Assembly: GCA_946887045.1 (NCBI GenBank)
Contig: CAMPKC010000012.1
Coordinates: forward strand, 29,408 to 93,407
DNA from: an uncultured Sphingobacteriaceae bacterium
GTDB taxonomy: Bacteria; Bacteroidota; Bacteroidia; Sphingobacteriales; Sphingobacteriaceae
DNA length: 64,000 nucleotides
Reading direction: 5' to 3'
In this document: one piece after another, positions 44,175 through 55,705 of the stretch
Position numbering within the stretch: the stretch's first letter is position 1
Layout: every line of letters starts with the position of its first letter
Position numbers and translations under genes: made by a program
The notes under the pieces: generated by a model
What the model was told of the DNA's origin: nothing
Databases searched by the model: none
What the model saw: only the letters and a program-made list of their open reading frames with translations

Positions 44175-47084
44175 ATGATATTAAAAATAAATTCCAACAG
44201 AAAAGCTGCACTCATTTCGCTAATCGCATTTTTTGCAATGTCATACAGCCTGCATGCGGCAGATTTTAAGCTCGTTACTTCTGATACAAAGGTTTCAATT
44301 GTATATGCCAAAGATAATAGGAAGCTCGATTCGATCGCTGCGTACCTGCTTGCAAAGGATATTCAAATAGTCAGCGGATATATGCCCAAGGTGTTCACTG
44401 ATCTTAATCAGGCAAGCGGAAATGTTATCGTTATAGGCACCGTTCAATCAGAATTGATCAGGAAGACAAGTAAGTTTCTACCACAAAGCCTATCAAATAA
44501 ATGGGAATGTTTTGGATATGAAGTTGTCAGTGGGAAACGAAATCAGAAAATCAAAAACATACTGATCATAGCAGGTAGCGATTTGCGCGGAACAGCTTAC
44601 GGAGTCTTTGGTATTTCTGAAAAAATAGGAGTTTCGCCATGGTACTGGTGGGCTGATGTTAATCCTGTTAAGAAAAGCGAGCTTGTTTTGAATGTCAGCA
44701 ACCTTGTCTCTAAAGAACCTAGTGTTAAGTTCCGTGGAATATTTCTTAACGATGAAGACTGGGGCTTACAGCCCTGGGCAGCTAAAACTTTTGATCCCTA
44801 CGGGGCGAGAGACATAGGTCCGAAAACGTATGCGCAGATTTTCGAATTGCTCTTGCGTTTGAAAGCGAACCTGATCTGGCCTGCAATGCACGAAAGTACG
44901 AAAGCCTTTTATCATTATCCGGAGAATAAAAACGTTGCTGCCGATTACGAAATCGTGGTGAGCTCATCTCATGCCGAGCCTATGTTGCGAAATAACGTGG
45001 ATGAATGGAATTCAAAAGCCTGGGGGCCTTTCAATTATAAGACAAACAAGGCTAATATCTTAAACTACTGGGAAAGTAGGGTAAAAGAAAGTAAAGGCAA
45101 TGATGTTATTTACACAATGGGCATGCGTGGAATACATGATGGGGCTATGGAGGGTGTTAAAACAACTGAGGAGGCTGTGCCTCTGGTTGAACAAATCTTT
45201 TCAGACCAGCGAAATCTATTAACCAAATCTATTAACACGGATATCGAAAAGGTTCCTCAAGCCTTGTCGATATACAAAGAAGTACTGGACATCTATGAGG
45301 CCGGACTGAAAGTACCGAACGACATCACCCTGAACTGGCCCGACGATAATTACGGTTATATCCATAGGCTGCCAACTCCCGAGGAAAGGAAACGAAAAGG
45401 TGGTTCGGGTGTTTACTACCATGCCTCTTACTGGGGGCGGCCTCACGACTATCTATGGCTCCCGAGTGCCAATCCCGCTTTGATGAGGGAGGAAATGACC
45501 AAGGCTCATGAAATGGGTGCTAAAACAATATGGGTGCTAAACGTTGGGGATATTAAGCCCATAGAATACAATACCCAGCTTTTTTTGGATATGGCCTACA
45601 ACGTAGAGCCCTTTAAATCTCCTGATTATACAGCTAAACATCTTCAAAATTGGGCTGGTGAAATCTTTGGTCAGAATAAGGGAAAGGAAGTTGCGCAAGT
45701 TCTACGTACCTATTTTGACCTTGCTTTTGAACGCAGACCGGAATTTATGGGCTGGAGCCAAACAGAACCGACTACTGCGGTAAAATATACCGACTACCTG
45801 AACGATAGATACGGAGACGAAGCCCAAGAGCGAATAGAGCGATACGATCAACTGGAGAAGCAAGTGCAAGCTCTTAAGCCAGCCTTTAGTCCATCACTAG
45901 AAGATGCATTTTATGAGTTAGTAGAATACCCGGTAAAAGGGGCCTCCCACATTAACAAGAAATTCTTATATCGCGACAAAGCCTATTTGTACTCGCTTCA
46001 GGGTCGGGCATCTGCCAAAAAATATATTGACCTTGCTACGCGAAGCTATTATGAGATTCTTAAAGAAACTGATTTTTACAACAATGAGCTGGCTGGTGGA
46101 AAATGGAGATGGATGATGTCTATGAGGCCAAGAGATTTGCCAGTTTACGCGAAACCCAAGATAAATGTAAGCAAGATGGAGATGCCTTTTTTATTCGTTG
46201 CGAAGGTAGAAGGAAGCAAAGGTGCCAGCCTGCAACAGAACTTACCGGCGTTTAACAGGTATTTGAAGAAGAAATATTTTGTTGATCTCTATCTAACTAG
46301 CGATACCTCCATTTCTTACCAGCTTGTTCCATCCGCTCCATGGATTAAAGTCGGCAAGTCGGGTGGTCACCTTTCAACCAAGAGTTCGTTAGGAGAAGAG
46401 CGCCTTTGGGTAGACGTGGATTGGAGTAAAGCGCCGGCCCAACTGGCATCGGGTTTTATAATGATAAAAGGCGGAAATACGGAATACAGGATAGATGTTA
46501 CCGCAGATAATACAGAGGTAAACGAATTAAAAGATTTCGAAGGATTTATAGAGTCTGATGGGCATATTGCCATAAATGCATCTAGCTTCAACAAAGCAAA
46601 CAATACTGCCGGTAAAAAGTGGATGGTTTTGGATGCAACAGCTGCTGGCAGACAATGGGTAGAGGCATTTCCTTTATCAGCAAAAGCGGAAACAGAAGAA
46701 GGCCAGATCCTGAAAAATCCATCCCTCGAGTATAACTTCTATAACTTTAATTCTGCCGACGCAAAGATTAATGTTTATACCATTCCTACCCATCCTTTAA
46801 GCAATCAGTATGAGATGCGCTATGCTGTGAGAGTTGATGACGGGCCGATCAGTATCTTAAATTTTAAAACAGTTGGCCGCAGCCAGGAATGGAAGGAAAA
46901 TGTTTTGCGAAACTATGCTATCAAATCTGTTTTTATTCCTCAATTAAAACCCGGGAAACACAAACTATCAATATATATGGTAGACCCAGGGGTGATACTT
47001 GATAGGATACTTATAAGTTTGGATGGAAGGCAACTTCCGTATGGCACAGTGGAAGAAACATTCATTGGAAAAAGCATTAATTAA
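44175..47084 (+). CDS. GH115 alpha-glucuronidase
   Basis: The 969-residue secreted enzyme removes (4-O-methyl)glucuronic acid from xylan or arabinogalactan side chains. It has a signal peptide (about 1-29) and an N-terminal alpha/beta domain (DIQIVSGYMPKVF, NVIVIGTVQSELI). The family-defining barrel reads FRGIFLNDEDWGLQPW, RLKANLIWPAMHEST and VVSSSHAEPMLRNN, followed by a helical region (NWAGEIFG) and the GH115 C-terminal beta-sandwich. It starts 26 bases after the GH43_24 pair, so arabinogalactan-protein glucuronic acid is a likelier target than xylan, but this is inference. Confidence 0.93.
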   Translation: MILKINSNRKAALISLIAFFAMSYSLHAADFKLVTSDTKVSIVYAKDNRKLDSIAAYLLAKDIQIVSGYMPKVFTDLNQASGNVIVIGTVQSELIRKTSKFLPQSLSNKWECFGYEVVSGKRNQKIKNILIIAGSDLRGTAYGVFGISEKIGVSPWYWWADVNPVKKSELVLNVSNLVSKEPSVKFRGIFLNDEDWGLQPWAAKTFDPYGARDIGPKTYAQIFELLLRLKANLIWPAMHESTKAFYHYPENKNVAADYEIVVSSSHAEPMLRNNVDEWNSKAWGPFNYKTNKANILNYWESRVKESKGNDVIYTMGMRGIHDGAMEGVKTTEEAVPLVEQIFSDQRNLLTKSINTDIEKVPQALSIYKEVLDIYEAGLKVPNDITLNWPDDNYGYIHRLPTPEERKRKGGSGVYYHASYWGRPHDYLWLPSANPALMREEMTKAHEMGAKTIWVLNVGDIKPIEYNTQLFLDMAYNVEPFKSPDYTAKHLQNWAGEIFGQNKGKEVAQVLRTYFDLAFERRPEFMGWSQTEPTTAVKYTDYLNDRYGDEAQERIERYDQLEKQVQALKPAFSPSLEDAFYELVEYPVKGASHINKKFLYRDKAYLYSLQGRASAKKYIDLATRSYYEILKETDFYNNELAGGKWRWMMSMRPRDLPVYAKPKINVSKMEMPFLFVAKVEGSKGASLQQNLPAFNRYLKKKYFVDLYLTSDTSISYQLVPSAPWIKVGKSGGHLSTKSSLGEERLWVDVDWSKAPAQLASGFIMIKGGNTEYRIDVTADNTEVNELKDFEGFIESDGHIAINASSFNKANNTAGKKWMVLDATAAGRQWVEAFPLSAKAETEEGQILKNPSLEYNFYNFNSADAKINVYTIPTHPLSNQYEMRYAVRVDDGPISILNFKTVGRSQEWKENVLRNYAIKSVFIPQLKPGKHKLSIYMVDPGVILDRILISLDGRQLPYGTVEETFIGKSIN

Positions 47085-47146
47085 CCAAAAGGAGCTGGAG
47101 AATTTGAATGCGTGATGAAAACTAGCAGATTCTTTATGTTTTCTAA

Positions 47147-48765
<1,619 letters not shown>

Positions 48766-48937
48766 TGGGATATCTGAAAAAGCTTGAACTTATTCATCCC
48801 TAAGGGCATTATCTTAGTAACGATCTAGCAACTTGAGATAAGTAGAGGAAATATCGAGATCAGCTTTCATTGCCAATGTATCAGATTGAATTATCTGTCA
48901 CAACATTAATGCGCTTAATATTTTAAGCGAATACACC

Positions 48938-48966
48938 TTTGAAATTAAGTCATTTTGTTATCTTTA
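48938..48966 (+). promoter_or_regulatory. Putative Bacteroidota promoter of the second HTCS gene
   Basis: TTTG (48938-48941), a 17-base spacer and TATCTTTA (48959-48966, one mismatch from TAnnTTTG) lie just before the ATG at 48974. Transcription would start 0-3 bases before the start codon, giving a leaderless or nearly leaderless mRNA. Confidence 0.5.
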
Positions 48967-48973
48967 GGTTTAC

Positions 48974-51900
48974 ATGAGACAGCTTTTCATTGGACTCGTC
49001 CTTCTGTTACCACGATTTCTTTTAGCGCAATCCCAATACGTTTTTTCTCCTTTACAAAGCAACCAGGGACTCTCTGAAAACCGGGTAAGAAATATCAATC
49101 AGCTTGAGGATGGTCGCATGCTGATTATTACAGAGGGAATGATTAGCCTGTATAATGGTACGTCGTTTAAAGACATCTCTGTTGATGAAGAAAATCTTAC
49201 TCCTTTAACGAAATATAACGGTTTTCACCACAGTTATGTGGAGGGCAAAAAACGACTTTGGTTGAAAAACGGCGGGCGATTAGTTATAGTTGATTTACTG
49301 AAAGAACGTTTTGAAAATCGTCCGCAAGATGTTCTCAGAAGTTTAGGCGTCCATGATTCGCTCGCCGATATCTACATGGATAGCCAGGATAATATATGGT
49401 TTCTTACTCAAAATGACGACCTTCTCTATCGTGATGCGCAAGATGGGAAGACCCGCCGGTTTTTAACCGAAGTATCAGACAGGGGAGGACCTGCCGGTGC
49501 TCTTTATGATCTGGCAGTGCAAAACAAGCAGGTCTTCCTGTTTTATAATTCAGGCTTGTTAATTTGTATGGACCTGAAAACCGGAAAGGAATTATACCGG
49601 GATTATGCATTCAGCCAATATGAAAAGACCTTGCATAGCCGCACCTTGTTTGTGGTGCAGCATAAGCAAAACCTGCTGCAACTTAGAAACGGAAAAAAAG
49701 GGTTAATGCTGAATTATGATACCCGGTCCCGCAAATGGTTAAAGGTTCTGGAAACCGACTATTGGCTGAATTGCGTTTCTGTCGACAAGGACGAAAATAT
49801 ATGGGTAAGCTGTAAAAATGGCTTGTGGCTAATAGACAAATCGTTCACTAAAAAAACTTTTCTTCCAACTTTGCAGCTAGTCGATGGCAGAGAACTTAAT
49901 AACGAAGTAAGTACCCTTTTTAATGATAATCAGGGCGGACTTTGGATAGGGAGTTTAAATCGTGGATTACTCTATCATCATTCGCAGAGATTTAAATTCA
50001 AAAACTTTGGCAGAACACTCTTTAAAGGATTTCAGCACAAGGAATTGCTCGTAAGCTCTTTTACGGAAAATGAACAAGGTGAAGTGTTGGTTGGTACAAA
50101 TAACGGCTACTACAAATATAGCGCAGAGGGGACTTTTCTGGTTCCATGTTCTCCGCCGGTTAAAGCTACTCCTGTTATTAAAATTGAGCCGCTAAATAGT
50201 ATAGCCCCTTCTTCTGTCCGACAATTGATTAAATGGAAGCAGGGATATTTAGGTCTCTCCGGAAGAGAACTTTTCGAGTATGATCCGAAAACTCGAGAAC
50301 TCAGTTATCCCCACAGGAACTCCCGCAAACTCCCCATGTTTCGACACAACAACCATGATTACAACTGTATTCTCGCGGATAGCCGGGGTTTATTGTGGTT
50401 TGGTACTGCTGATGGGGCATATTTTTGGGATGAAAATCAAAGGACGCTAAGCCGGATTTCCCGTTCAGAAGGGTTGAATGCAAGTAGTATTAAATCGATC
50501 ATCGAAGATAAAAATCAGGATATCTGGCTCACGACATCAAATGGGATCGCAAAGATCGTTCTGAAAAAGGAAAAGGGAAAATACAGGTACGTTATGAGCT
50601 GTTATAACAAATATGACGGACTCATTGAAAATGAATTTATTGAACGTTCGGCCTTTGTTACTAAAAATGGGCGGCTGTTAGTCGGAGGCATTGAGGGGTT
50701 TAATGAGCTTAATACCAATGCTGCTGCCAGGCACCCGCATCATTTTAATCCAATATTTTCGGACTTCCAGTTGTATGGGAAATCTCTAAATCAAAATGTG
50801 AGGTACGACGGAAATGTAGTTCTTAAGAACTCTATTGCCAGTACTAAAGATATCGTCTTGAACCATAATCAAAACTTTTTCACGGTATCTTTTTCATCCC
50901 TCAACTACATTAATCCCACACAAACCTATTTTAGATATATGCTGGAAGGGGTGGAGCCTGGCTGGCAGGAGCTTTCATCTTCCGATGGTTCTGCTCAGGC
51001 TACTTACACCAGTCTTGCTCCCGGAGCGTACACTTTTAAGGTTCAAGCCACGGATAATAGTAAAAACTGGACAGGTAAGACAGCTATATTAAAGATAACT
51101 ATTGAACCGCCGTTTTGGAATACCCGGTGGGCGCATCTGTTTTATCTGGTTCTTTTCATTTTTACAGTCTATCGGATTTTCGGGTTTTATACCTTGAAAA
51201 ATCGCAGGAAGCTTGCGCTGGAGCAGAAGGAGAAGCTGGATGAAGCTAAGTTCAATTTCTTTACTAATATGAGCCATGAGTTGCGAACTCCCCTGAGTTT
51301 GATTATTTCTCCGCTGGAAGCAATATTAAAAAAGCAAGAACATGGAGAACTGAGGTCTCAATTAGAAGGTGTCTATCGAAACGCCCGTAATCTTCTCAGT
51401 CAGGTTACCCACCTACTCGACTTTAGAAGGATGGAACTTTATGGCGAAAAACTGTGTTTATCGTACTGCGACATATCAGAGTATCTGGACATGCTTTGCG
51501 AGCCTTTCAGACCGTTGGCTTATCAGAAGGATATAGTTTTTACTGTACACAGCACTATTTCAGGTACGTATGCTTACCTGGATCGGGACAAGGTCAGCAA
51601 AATTGTAAATAATTTATTATCCAACGCATTCAAGTTCACAAAGCAGGGGGCTGTCACAGTCAATATCACTAAAGTTGACTCATCCGACAGTAACATCCAA
51701 TATCTTTCATTTGAAGTTTCAGACACGGGAGTGGGAATACCTGCTGAAGATCAGGAACGTATATTCGAACGCTTCAATAAGGCAGATAATCAACATGAAA
51801 GCAATACAGGTACAGGAATCGGCCTTTACCTGGTAATGGAGTATGTTAAACTGCACACGGGTGATGTTAGAGTAGAAAGTACTCCTGGTAAGGGTTCGAA

Positions 51901-52744
51901 ATTTATTGTCACCATTCCTCTTAATTTGGCCCCGGAGGTACAGGCTGAGCATATTGATGGTTCTTTAGAAGGAATTACTGACAATAAGCTCAAAGTGTTA
52001 ATAGCTGAAGATAATGCCGAATTTCGGGCATTTCTTTCTGCCCAGTTGAAGGGTAATTATTCTATTATTGAGGCTGTAGATGGTAAGGATGGATTAGAGA
52101 AGGCTCTTTCCAATCTTCCGGACCTTGTTATCTCCGATTTGATGATGCCCGGGATGAACGGCCTCGAACTATGTTCGGCTCTTAAAACAGACCTCCGCAC
52201 TTCACACATTCCTGTTATTATACTTACGGCACGGTCATCCGAAGATATTCAGTTCGAGGGGTACCATGCAGGAGCGGATGCTTTTATATCCAAACCCTTC
52301 AATGCCGACCTTCTTCTGCTTCGCATTCGTAAACTCATTGAGCAGCAGGAACAGCGGAAAATGTTATTTAAGCAGTCGTTAGTGCTTCAACCGGATTCCC
52401 TGACAGCGAGCTCTCTGGATGAAAAGCTAATCATTCGCGCACTTGAATGCGTGGAGCGGAATCTAAGTAATTGCGACTATTCCGTGGAGCAACTAAGCAG
52501 CGATTTGAATATGGACCGCACAGGTCTTTACCGTAAACTGGTGGCTTTAACCGGAACAAGCCCTACCTTATTTATTCGTAGTGTTCGCCTCAAAAGGGCA
52601 GCTCGGTTATTACAGGAAGGAGAGTTTAATATTTCCGAAATCTCGGAAAAAGTTGGTTTTAAAACAGTGCCTTATTTCAGCAAATGCTTTCAGGATGAGT
52701 TTGGTGTTAAGCCATCGCAATTTGCGAGGGATTTAATTAAATAA
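48974..52744 (+). CDS. Hybrid two-component system regulator (HTCS), locus 2
   Basis: The 1256-residue sensor-regulator has a signal peptide (about 1-19) and two beta-propellers of reg_prop repeats with weaker blade matches than the first HTCS. A Y_Y_Y domain (YTSLAPGAYTFKVQATDNSKNW) and a transmembrane helix near 725 follow. The kinase has phospho-His in NMSHELRTPLSLI and ATP boxes NNLLSNAFKFT, DTGVGI and GTGIGLYL. The receiver has its Asp in ISDLMMPGMNG and Lys in ISKPFN, and an AraC-type domain ends the protein (DRTGLYRKLVALTG). It lies between the GH43 gene and the GH31 gene on the same strand, and probably controls the enzyme genes of this locus, which also has a sigma/FecR system. Confidence 0.95.
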   Translation: MRQLFIGLVLLLPRFLLAQSQYVFSPLQSNQGLSENRVRNINQLEDGRMLIITEGMISLYNGTSFKDISVDEENLTPLTKYNGFHHSYVEGKKRLWLKNGGRLVIVDLLKERFENRPQDVLRSLGVHDSLADIYMDSQDNIWFLTQNDDLLYRDAQDGKTRRFLTEVSDRGGPAGALYDLAVQNKQVFLFYNSGLLICMDLKTGKELYRDYAFSQYEKTLHSRTLFVVQHKQNLLQLRNGKKGLMLNYDTRSRKWLKVLETDYWLNCVSVDKDENIWVSCKNGLWLIDKSFTKKTFLPTLQLVDGRELNNEVSTLFNDNQGGLWIGSLNRGLLYHHSQRFKFKNFGRTLFKGFQHKELLVSSFTENEQGEVLVGTNNGYYKYSAEGTFLVPCSPPVKATPVIKIEPLNSIAPSSVRQLIKWKQGYLGLSGRELFEYDPKTRELSYPHRNSRKLPMFRHNNHDYNCILADSRGLLWFGTADGAYFWDENQRTLSRISRSEGLNASSIKSIIEDKNQDIWLTTSNGIAKIVLKKEKGKYRYVMSCYNKYDGLIENEFIERSAFVTKNGRLLVGGIEGFNELNTNAAARHPHHFNPIFSDFQLYGKSLNQNVRYDGNVVLKNSIASTKDIVLNHNQNFFTVSFSSLNYINPTQTYFRYMLEGVEPGWQELSSSDGSAQATYTSLAPGAYTFKVQATDNSKNWTGKTAILKITIEPPFWNTRWAHLFYLVLFIFTVYRIFGFYTLKNRRKLALEQKEKLDEAKFNFFTNMSHELRTPLSLIISPLEAILKKQEHGELRSQLEGVYRNARNLLSQVTHLLDFRRMELYGEKLCLSYCDISEYLDMLCEPFRPLAYQKDIVFTVHSTISGTYAYLDRDKVSKIVNNLLSNAFKFTKQGAVTVNITKVDSSDSNIQYLSFEVSDTGVGIPAEDQERIFERFNKADNQHESNTGTGIGLYLVMEYVKLHTGDVRVESTPGKGSKFIVTIPLNLAPEVQAEHIDGSLEGITDNKLKVLIAEDNAEFRAFLSAQLKGNYSIIEAVDGKDGLEKALSNLPDLVISDLMMPGMNGLELCSALKTDLRTSHIPVIILTARSSEDIQFEGYHAGADAFISKPFNADLLLLRIRKLIEQQEQRKMLFKQSLVLQPDSLTASSLDEKLIIRALECVERNLSNCDYSVEQLSSDLNMDRTGLYRKLVALTGTSPTLFIRSVRLKRAARLLQEGEFNISEISEKVGFKTVPYFSKCFQDEFGVKPSQFARDLIK

Positions 52745-52893
52745 GTGCCCTAAATGCTCCCCCGGCCTGTGTTTTTTCAACCACAGTGTAATTAATTTCA
52801 ACCAGGTTATAATAAGTAAAACTTCTTAGCCCTGTACCTTTATTACATTGCTTTTACAGCGAATTGGTATAAACCTAAATTTAAATTTTTTAC

Positions 52894-55218
52894 ATGATCA
52901 AGAGAATTGCAGGAGTTTTCATTCTCCTTTGTACATTGCTATCCGTTCAGGCGCAGGACTTTCAGAAAACTAAGCTTGGATTAAAAACTACCGTCCAGGC
53001 GCAGGACATCGAGATTCAATTTTATTCGCCCACTATAGTGAGGGTAATTAAATCACCCCACGGTATTCCGTTCAAAAAAGAAAGTTTATCAGTAAATAAA
53101 AAGCCTCAGGCTCCCAACCTGGAAATAAGCCAGAATGGAGAGATTGTAAGCTTGAAAAGCCAGGCACTAACGGTCGACTTAAACGTCGCCGGAGGGAAAA
53201 TTGAGTTTAAGAACAAGGATGGTATTCTCATCAGGGAACGAGACCGATCCACACAATTTGCACCGGTAAAGGATGTAAACAGAGATACTTATAGAGTCAG
53301 ACAGTCATTTCTTTTAGACAAAGACGAAGCGATTTATGGACTTGGTCAGCAAATGAATGGTAGAATGAACCAGCGCGGGCAGTATATATATATGCTGCAG
53401 CAGAATATGAAAGTCGCCATTCCTTTTATTCATTCCATTAAAGGATACGGTTTGTTCTGGGATAATTACTCGCCCACGCATTTTACTGATAATGATCACG
53501 AAACTTTTTTTGATTCAGAAGTGGGCGATTGTGCCGACTATTATTTTATGTACGGAGGGAATGCTGATGGAGTTATCGCCCAAATGAGAGATTTAACCGG
53601 GCAGGCACCCCTTATGCCCAAGTGGACTTTCGGCTTCTCGCAGTCTCGTGAACGATATAAAACTCAGAACGAATTGCTGGAAGTAGTGGAGAAATACCGT
53701 AGCCTGAAAGTTCCCTTAGATGGAATAATACAAGACTGGCAATATTGGGGCTCGGATAGCAATTGGAACGCCATGAGCTTCCAGCCTTCCATCTTTCCTG
53801 ATCCTAAAGGAATGGTAGATAAAGTGCACCAAATGAATGCTCATATTTTCATTGTAGCATGGCCCGGAGTTGGTCCGAAAACAAAGCAGTATGCTGAGTT
53901 TAAAGAAAAGAACATGCTGATTAACTTCGATACCTGGCCACCAAAAGGGGGCGTTAAGCCCTACGATGTTTACAATCCGACGGCTCGCGGAATTTATTGG
54001 GATTACTTAAACAAGGGTGTTTTTTCGCTTGGTGCGGATGCATGGTGGCTAGACTCTTCAGAACCCGATCACATCAATTTTAAACCTGAAGACTTTGACC
54101 AGCCGACCTATCTTGGCAGCTTTAGAAGTGTGAGAAATGCTTTCCCTTTACAGCATGTTGGGGGAGTTTATGATAATCAGCGGAAAGTAAGCTCAGACAA
54201 GCGCGTAAGTATTCTTACCCGCTCAGCATTTGCAGGGCAGCAAAGATACGGCGCGAATACCTGGAGCGGTGATGTTGGATCAAACTGGCAAACTTTCCGC
54301 AAGCAGATTTCTGCTGGCTTGAATTTTTCTCTATCAGGAATTCCATACTGGAATACCGATATCGGGGGTTTTTTTGCCGGATCTTTTGTGAAGGGCGGAG
54401 GAGCAAAGAATCCTGACTTTCAGGAGCTGTATGTGCGTTGGATGCAGTTTGCGACCTTCACCCCGCTGATGCGTTCGCACGGTACAGATATACCGAGGGA
54501 AATATACCAGTTTGGGGAGAGGGGAAGCTGGCCTTTCGATGTACAGGAAAAATTCATCAATTTACGTTACAGTTTAATTCCCTATATCTATTCAACAGCC
54601 TGGGACGTGACACATAATTCCGGTTCGTTTATTCGCGCTCTGATGATGGATTTTCCGAAAGATAAAAAAGCCATTAATATTGATAATCAGTTTATGTTTG
54701 GCAGGTCTATTTTGGTAACACCGATAACAGATAAAGGAGTGAAGACACAGCCGGTATATTTACCGGCAGGAAGTAAGTGGATTGACTTCTGGACCGGAGA
54801 TAATTTTGAAGGAGGAACTACTGTTGATAAAGCTAGTCCAATCGATATTCTCCCTCTTTACATAAAGGCGGGGTCAATTATTCCATGGGGACCTAAAGTT
54901 CAGTTCGCTGAAGAAAAGAAATGGGATAATCTGGAAGTACGAATATACCCGGGAGCTGATGCTGATTTTACTCTGTATGAGGATGAAGGAAATTCATATA
55001 ACTATGAGAAAGGGCAGTTTTCCGAAGTTCATTTCCATTGGGATGACGGTGATAAGTTGTTAAGCATTTCCGATCGTAAAGGGAATTTTCCAGGGATGTT
55101 AAAAAAACGAAAATTCAATTTTGTGTGGGTAGACAAGGAAAACGGAATAGGAACAGGTTCGAGTAAAGTGGATAAAAGTATTGTTTATAAAGGCAAACGT
55201 ATCATTGTTAAAATGTGA
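52894..55218 (+). CDS. GH31 family alpha-glycosidase (alpha-xylosidase or alpha-glucosidase)
   Basis: The secreted 774-residue enzyme has a signal peptide (about 1-20). It shows the GH31 N-terminal sandwich (YGLGQQMNGRMNQRG), barrel motifs GIIQDWQYWG near 275 and the nucleophile Asp in WWLDSSEPD near 386. The acid/base candidate Asp is in NTWSGDVGSNW near 457, with SGIPYWNTDIGGFF after it. C-terminal DUF5110-like sandwiches end the protein. The WWLDSSEPD form is seen in alpha-xylosidase-type members, but substrate cannot be fixed from motifs. It starts 149 bases after the HTCS and is closed by a terminator. Confidence 0.9.
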   Translation: MIKRIAGVFILLCTLLSVQAQDFQKTKLGLKTTVQAQDIEIQFYSPTIVRVIKSPHGIPFKKESLSVNKKPQAPNLEISQNGEIVSLKSQALTVDLNVAGGKIEFKNKDGILIRERDRSTQFAPVKDVNRDTYRVRQSFLLDKDEAIYGLGQQMNGRMNQRGQYIYMLQQNMKVAIPFIHSIKGYGLFWDNYSPTHFTDNDHETFFDSEVGDCADYYFMYGGNADGVIAQMRDLTGQAPLMPKWTFGFSQSRERYKTQNELLEVVEKYRSLKVPLDGIIQDWQYWGSDSNWNAMSFQPSIFPDPKGMVDKVHQMNAHIFIVAWPGVGPKTKQYAEFKEKNMLINFDTWPPKGGVKPYDVYNPTARGIYWDYLNKGVFSLGADAWWLDSSEPDHINFKPEDFDQPTYLGSFRSVRNAFPLQHVGGVYDNQRKVSSDKRVSILTRSAFAGQQRYGANTWSGDVGSNWQTFRKQISAGLNFSLSGIPYWNTDIGGFFAGSFVKGGGAKNPDFQELYVRWMQFATFTPLMRSHGTDIPREIYQFGERGSWPFDVQEKFINLRYSLIPYIYSTAWDVTHNSGSFIRALMMDFPKDKKAINIDNQFMFGRSILVTPITDKGVKTQPVYLPAGSKWIDFWTGDNFEGGTTVDKASPIDILPLYIKAGSIIPWGPKVQFAEEKKWDNLEVRIYPGADADFTLYEDEGNSYNYEKGQFSEVHFHWDDGDKLLSISDRKGNFPGMLKKRKFNFVWVDKENGIGTGSSKVDKSIVYKGKRIIVKM

Positions 55219-55705
55219 GGAATCTGTTGTTTTGACTTAACTGATCGGAGAAGGACGCATTTCTTCGGTTAGACAGTTGAGTGCACCTAATAGGGCAAGT
55301 CTGAAAGTTCAGTACTTGCCCTTCTTTTTTCTCTCAGTTTGTCGCTTATCTGAAAATTAATTGACGCGATTCCGCAGATGTTAAAGACTTGCATTTTTTC
55401 GGGGTCGATCGAGCCATCAATTTTGCCGTATTTGCCGCATTTTTTTATTCCCCGACTAAATACTCATTTAGCAATCATTCGCTTCATAATATCTCGCTGA
55501 TAACAGCTAAATAAATCCGCTAAATAAATTAAACGCATTATCCTCCTTAAGTGCAAGGACTCAGATTTCCTTATAGTAATACTCCATTTTTAGAAATAAA
55601 TTTTTTTTTTCATGAGTATAATGCTTGAATCTAACTGTCTACATAGAAAGTCGATAGACTCTTGTAAACCACTAACTATTGCCGTATAACCTTAAATAAG
55701 TTACT
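55219..55705. other. Intergenic region before the giant secreted protein gene
   Basis: A 487-bp gap. It holds the GH31 terminator (55292-55330) and then AT-rich sequence with a T9 run near 55605. No gene is seen and no exact TAnnTTTG was identified near the start at 55706. Confidence 0.5.
55292..55330 (+). terminator. Terminator after GH31
   Basis: A perfect 9-bp stem AGGGCAAGT / ACTTGCCCT with a 13-nt loop is followed by TCTTTTTT. Confidence 0.82.
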
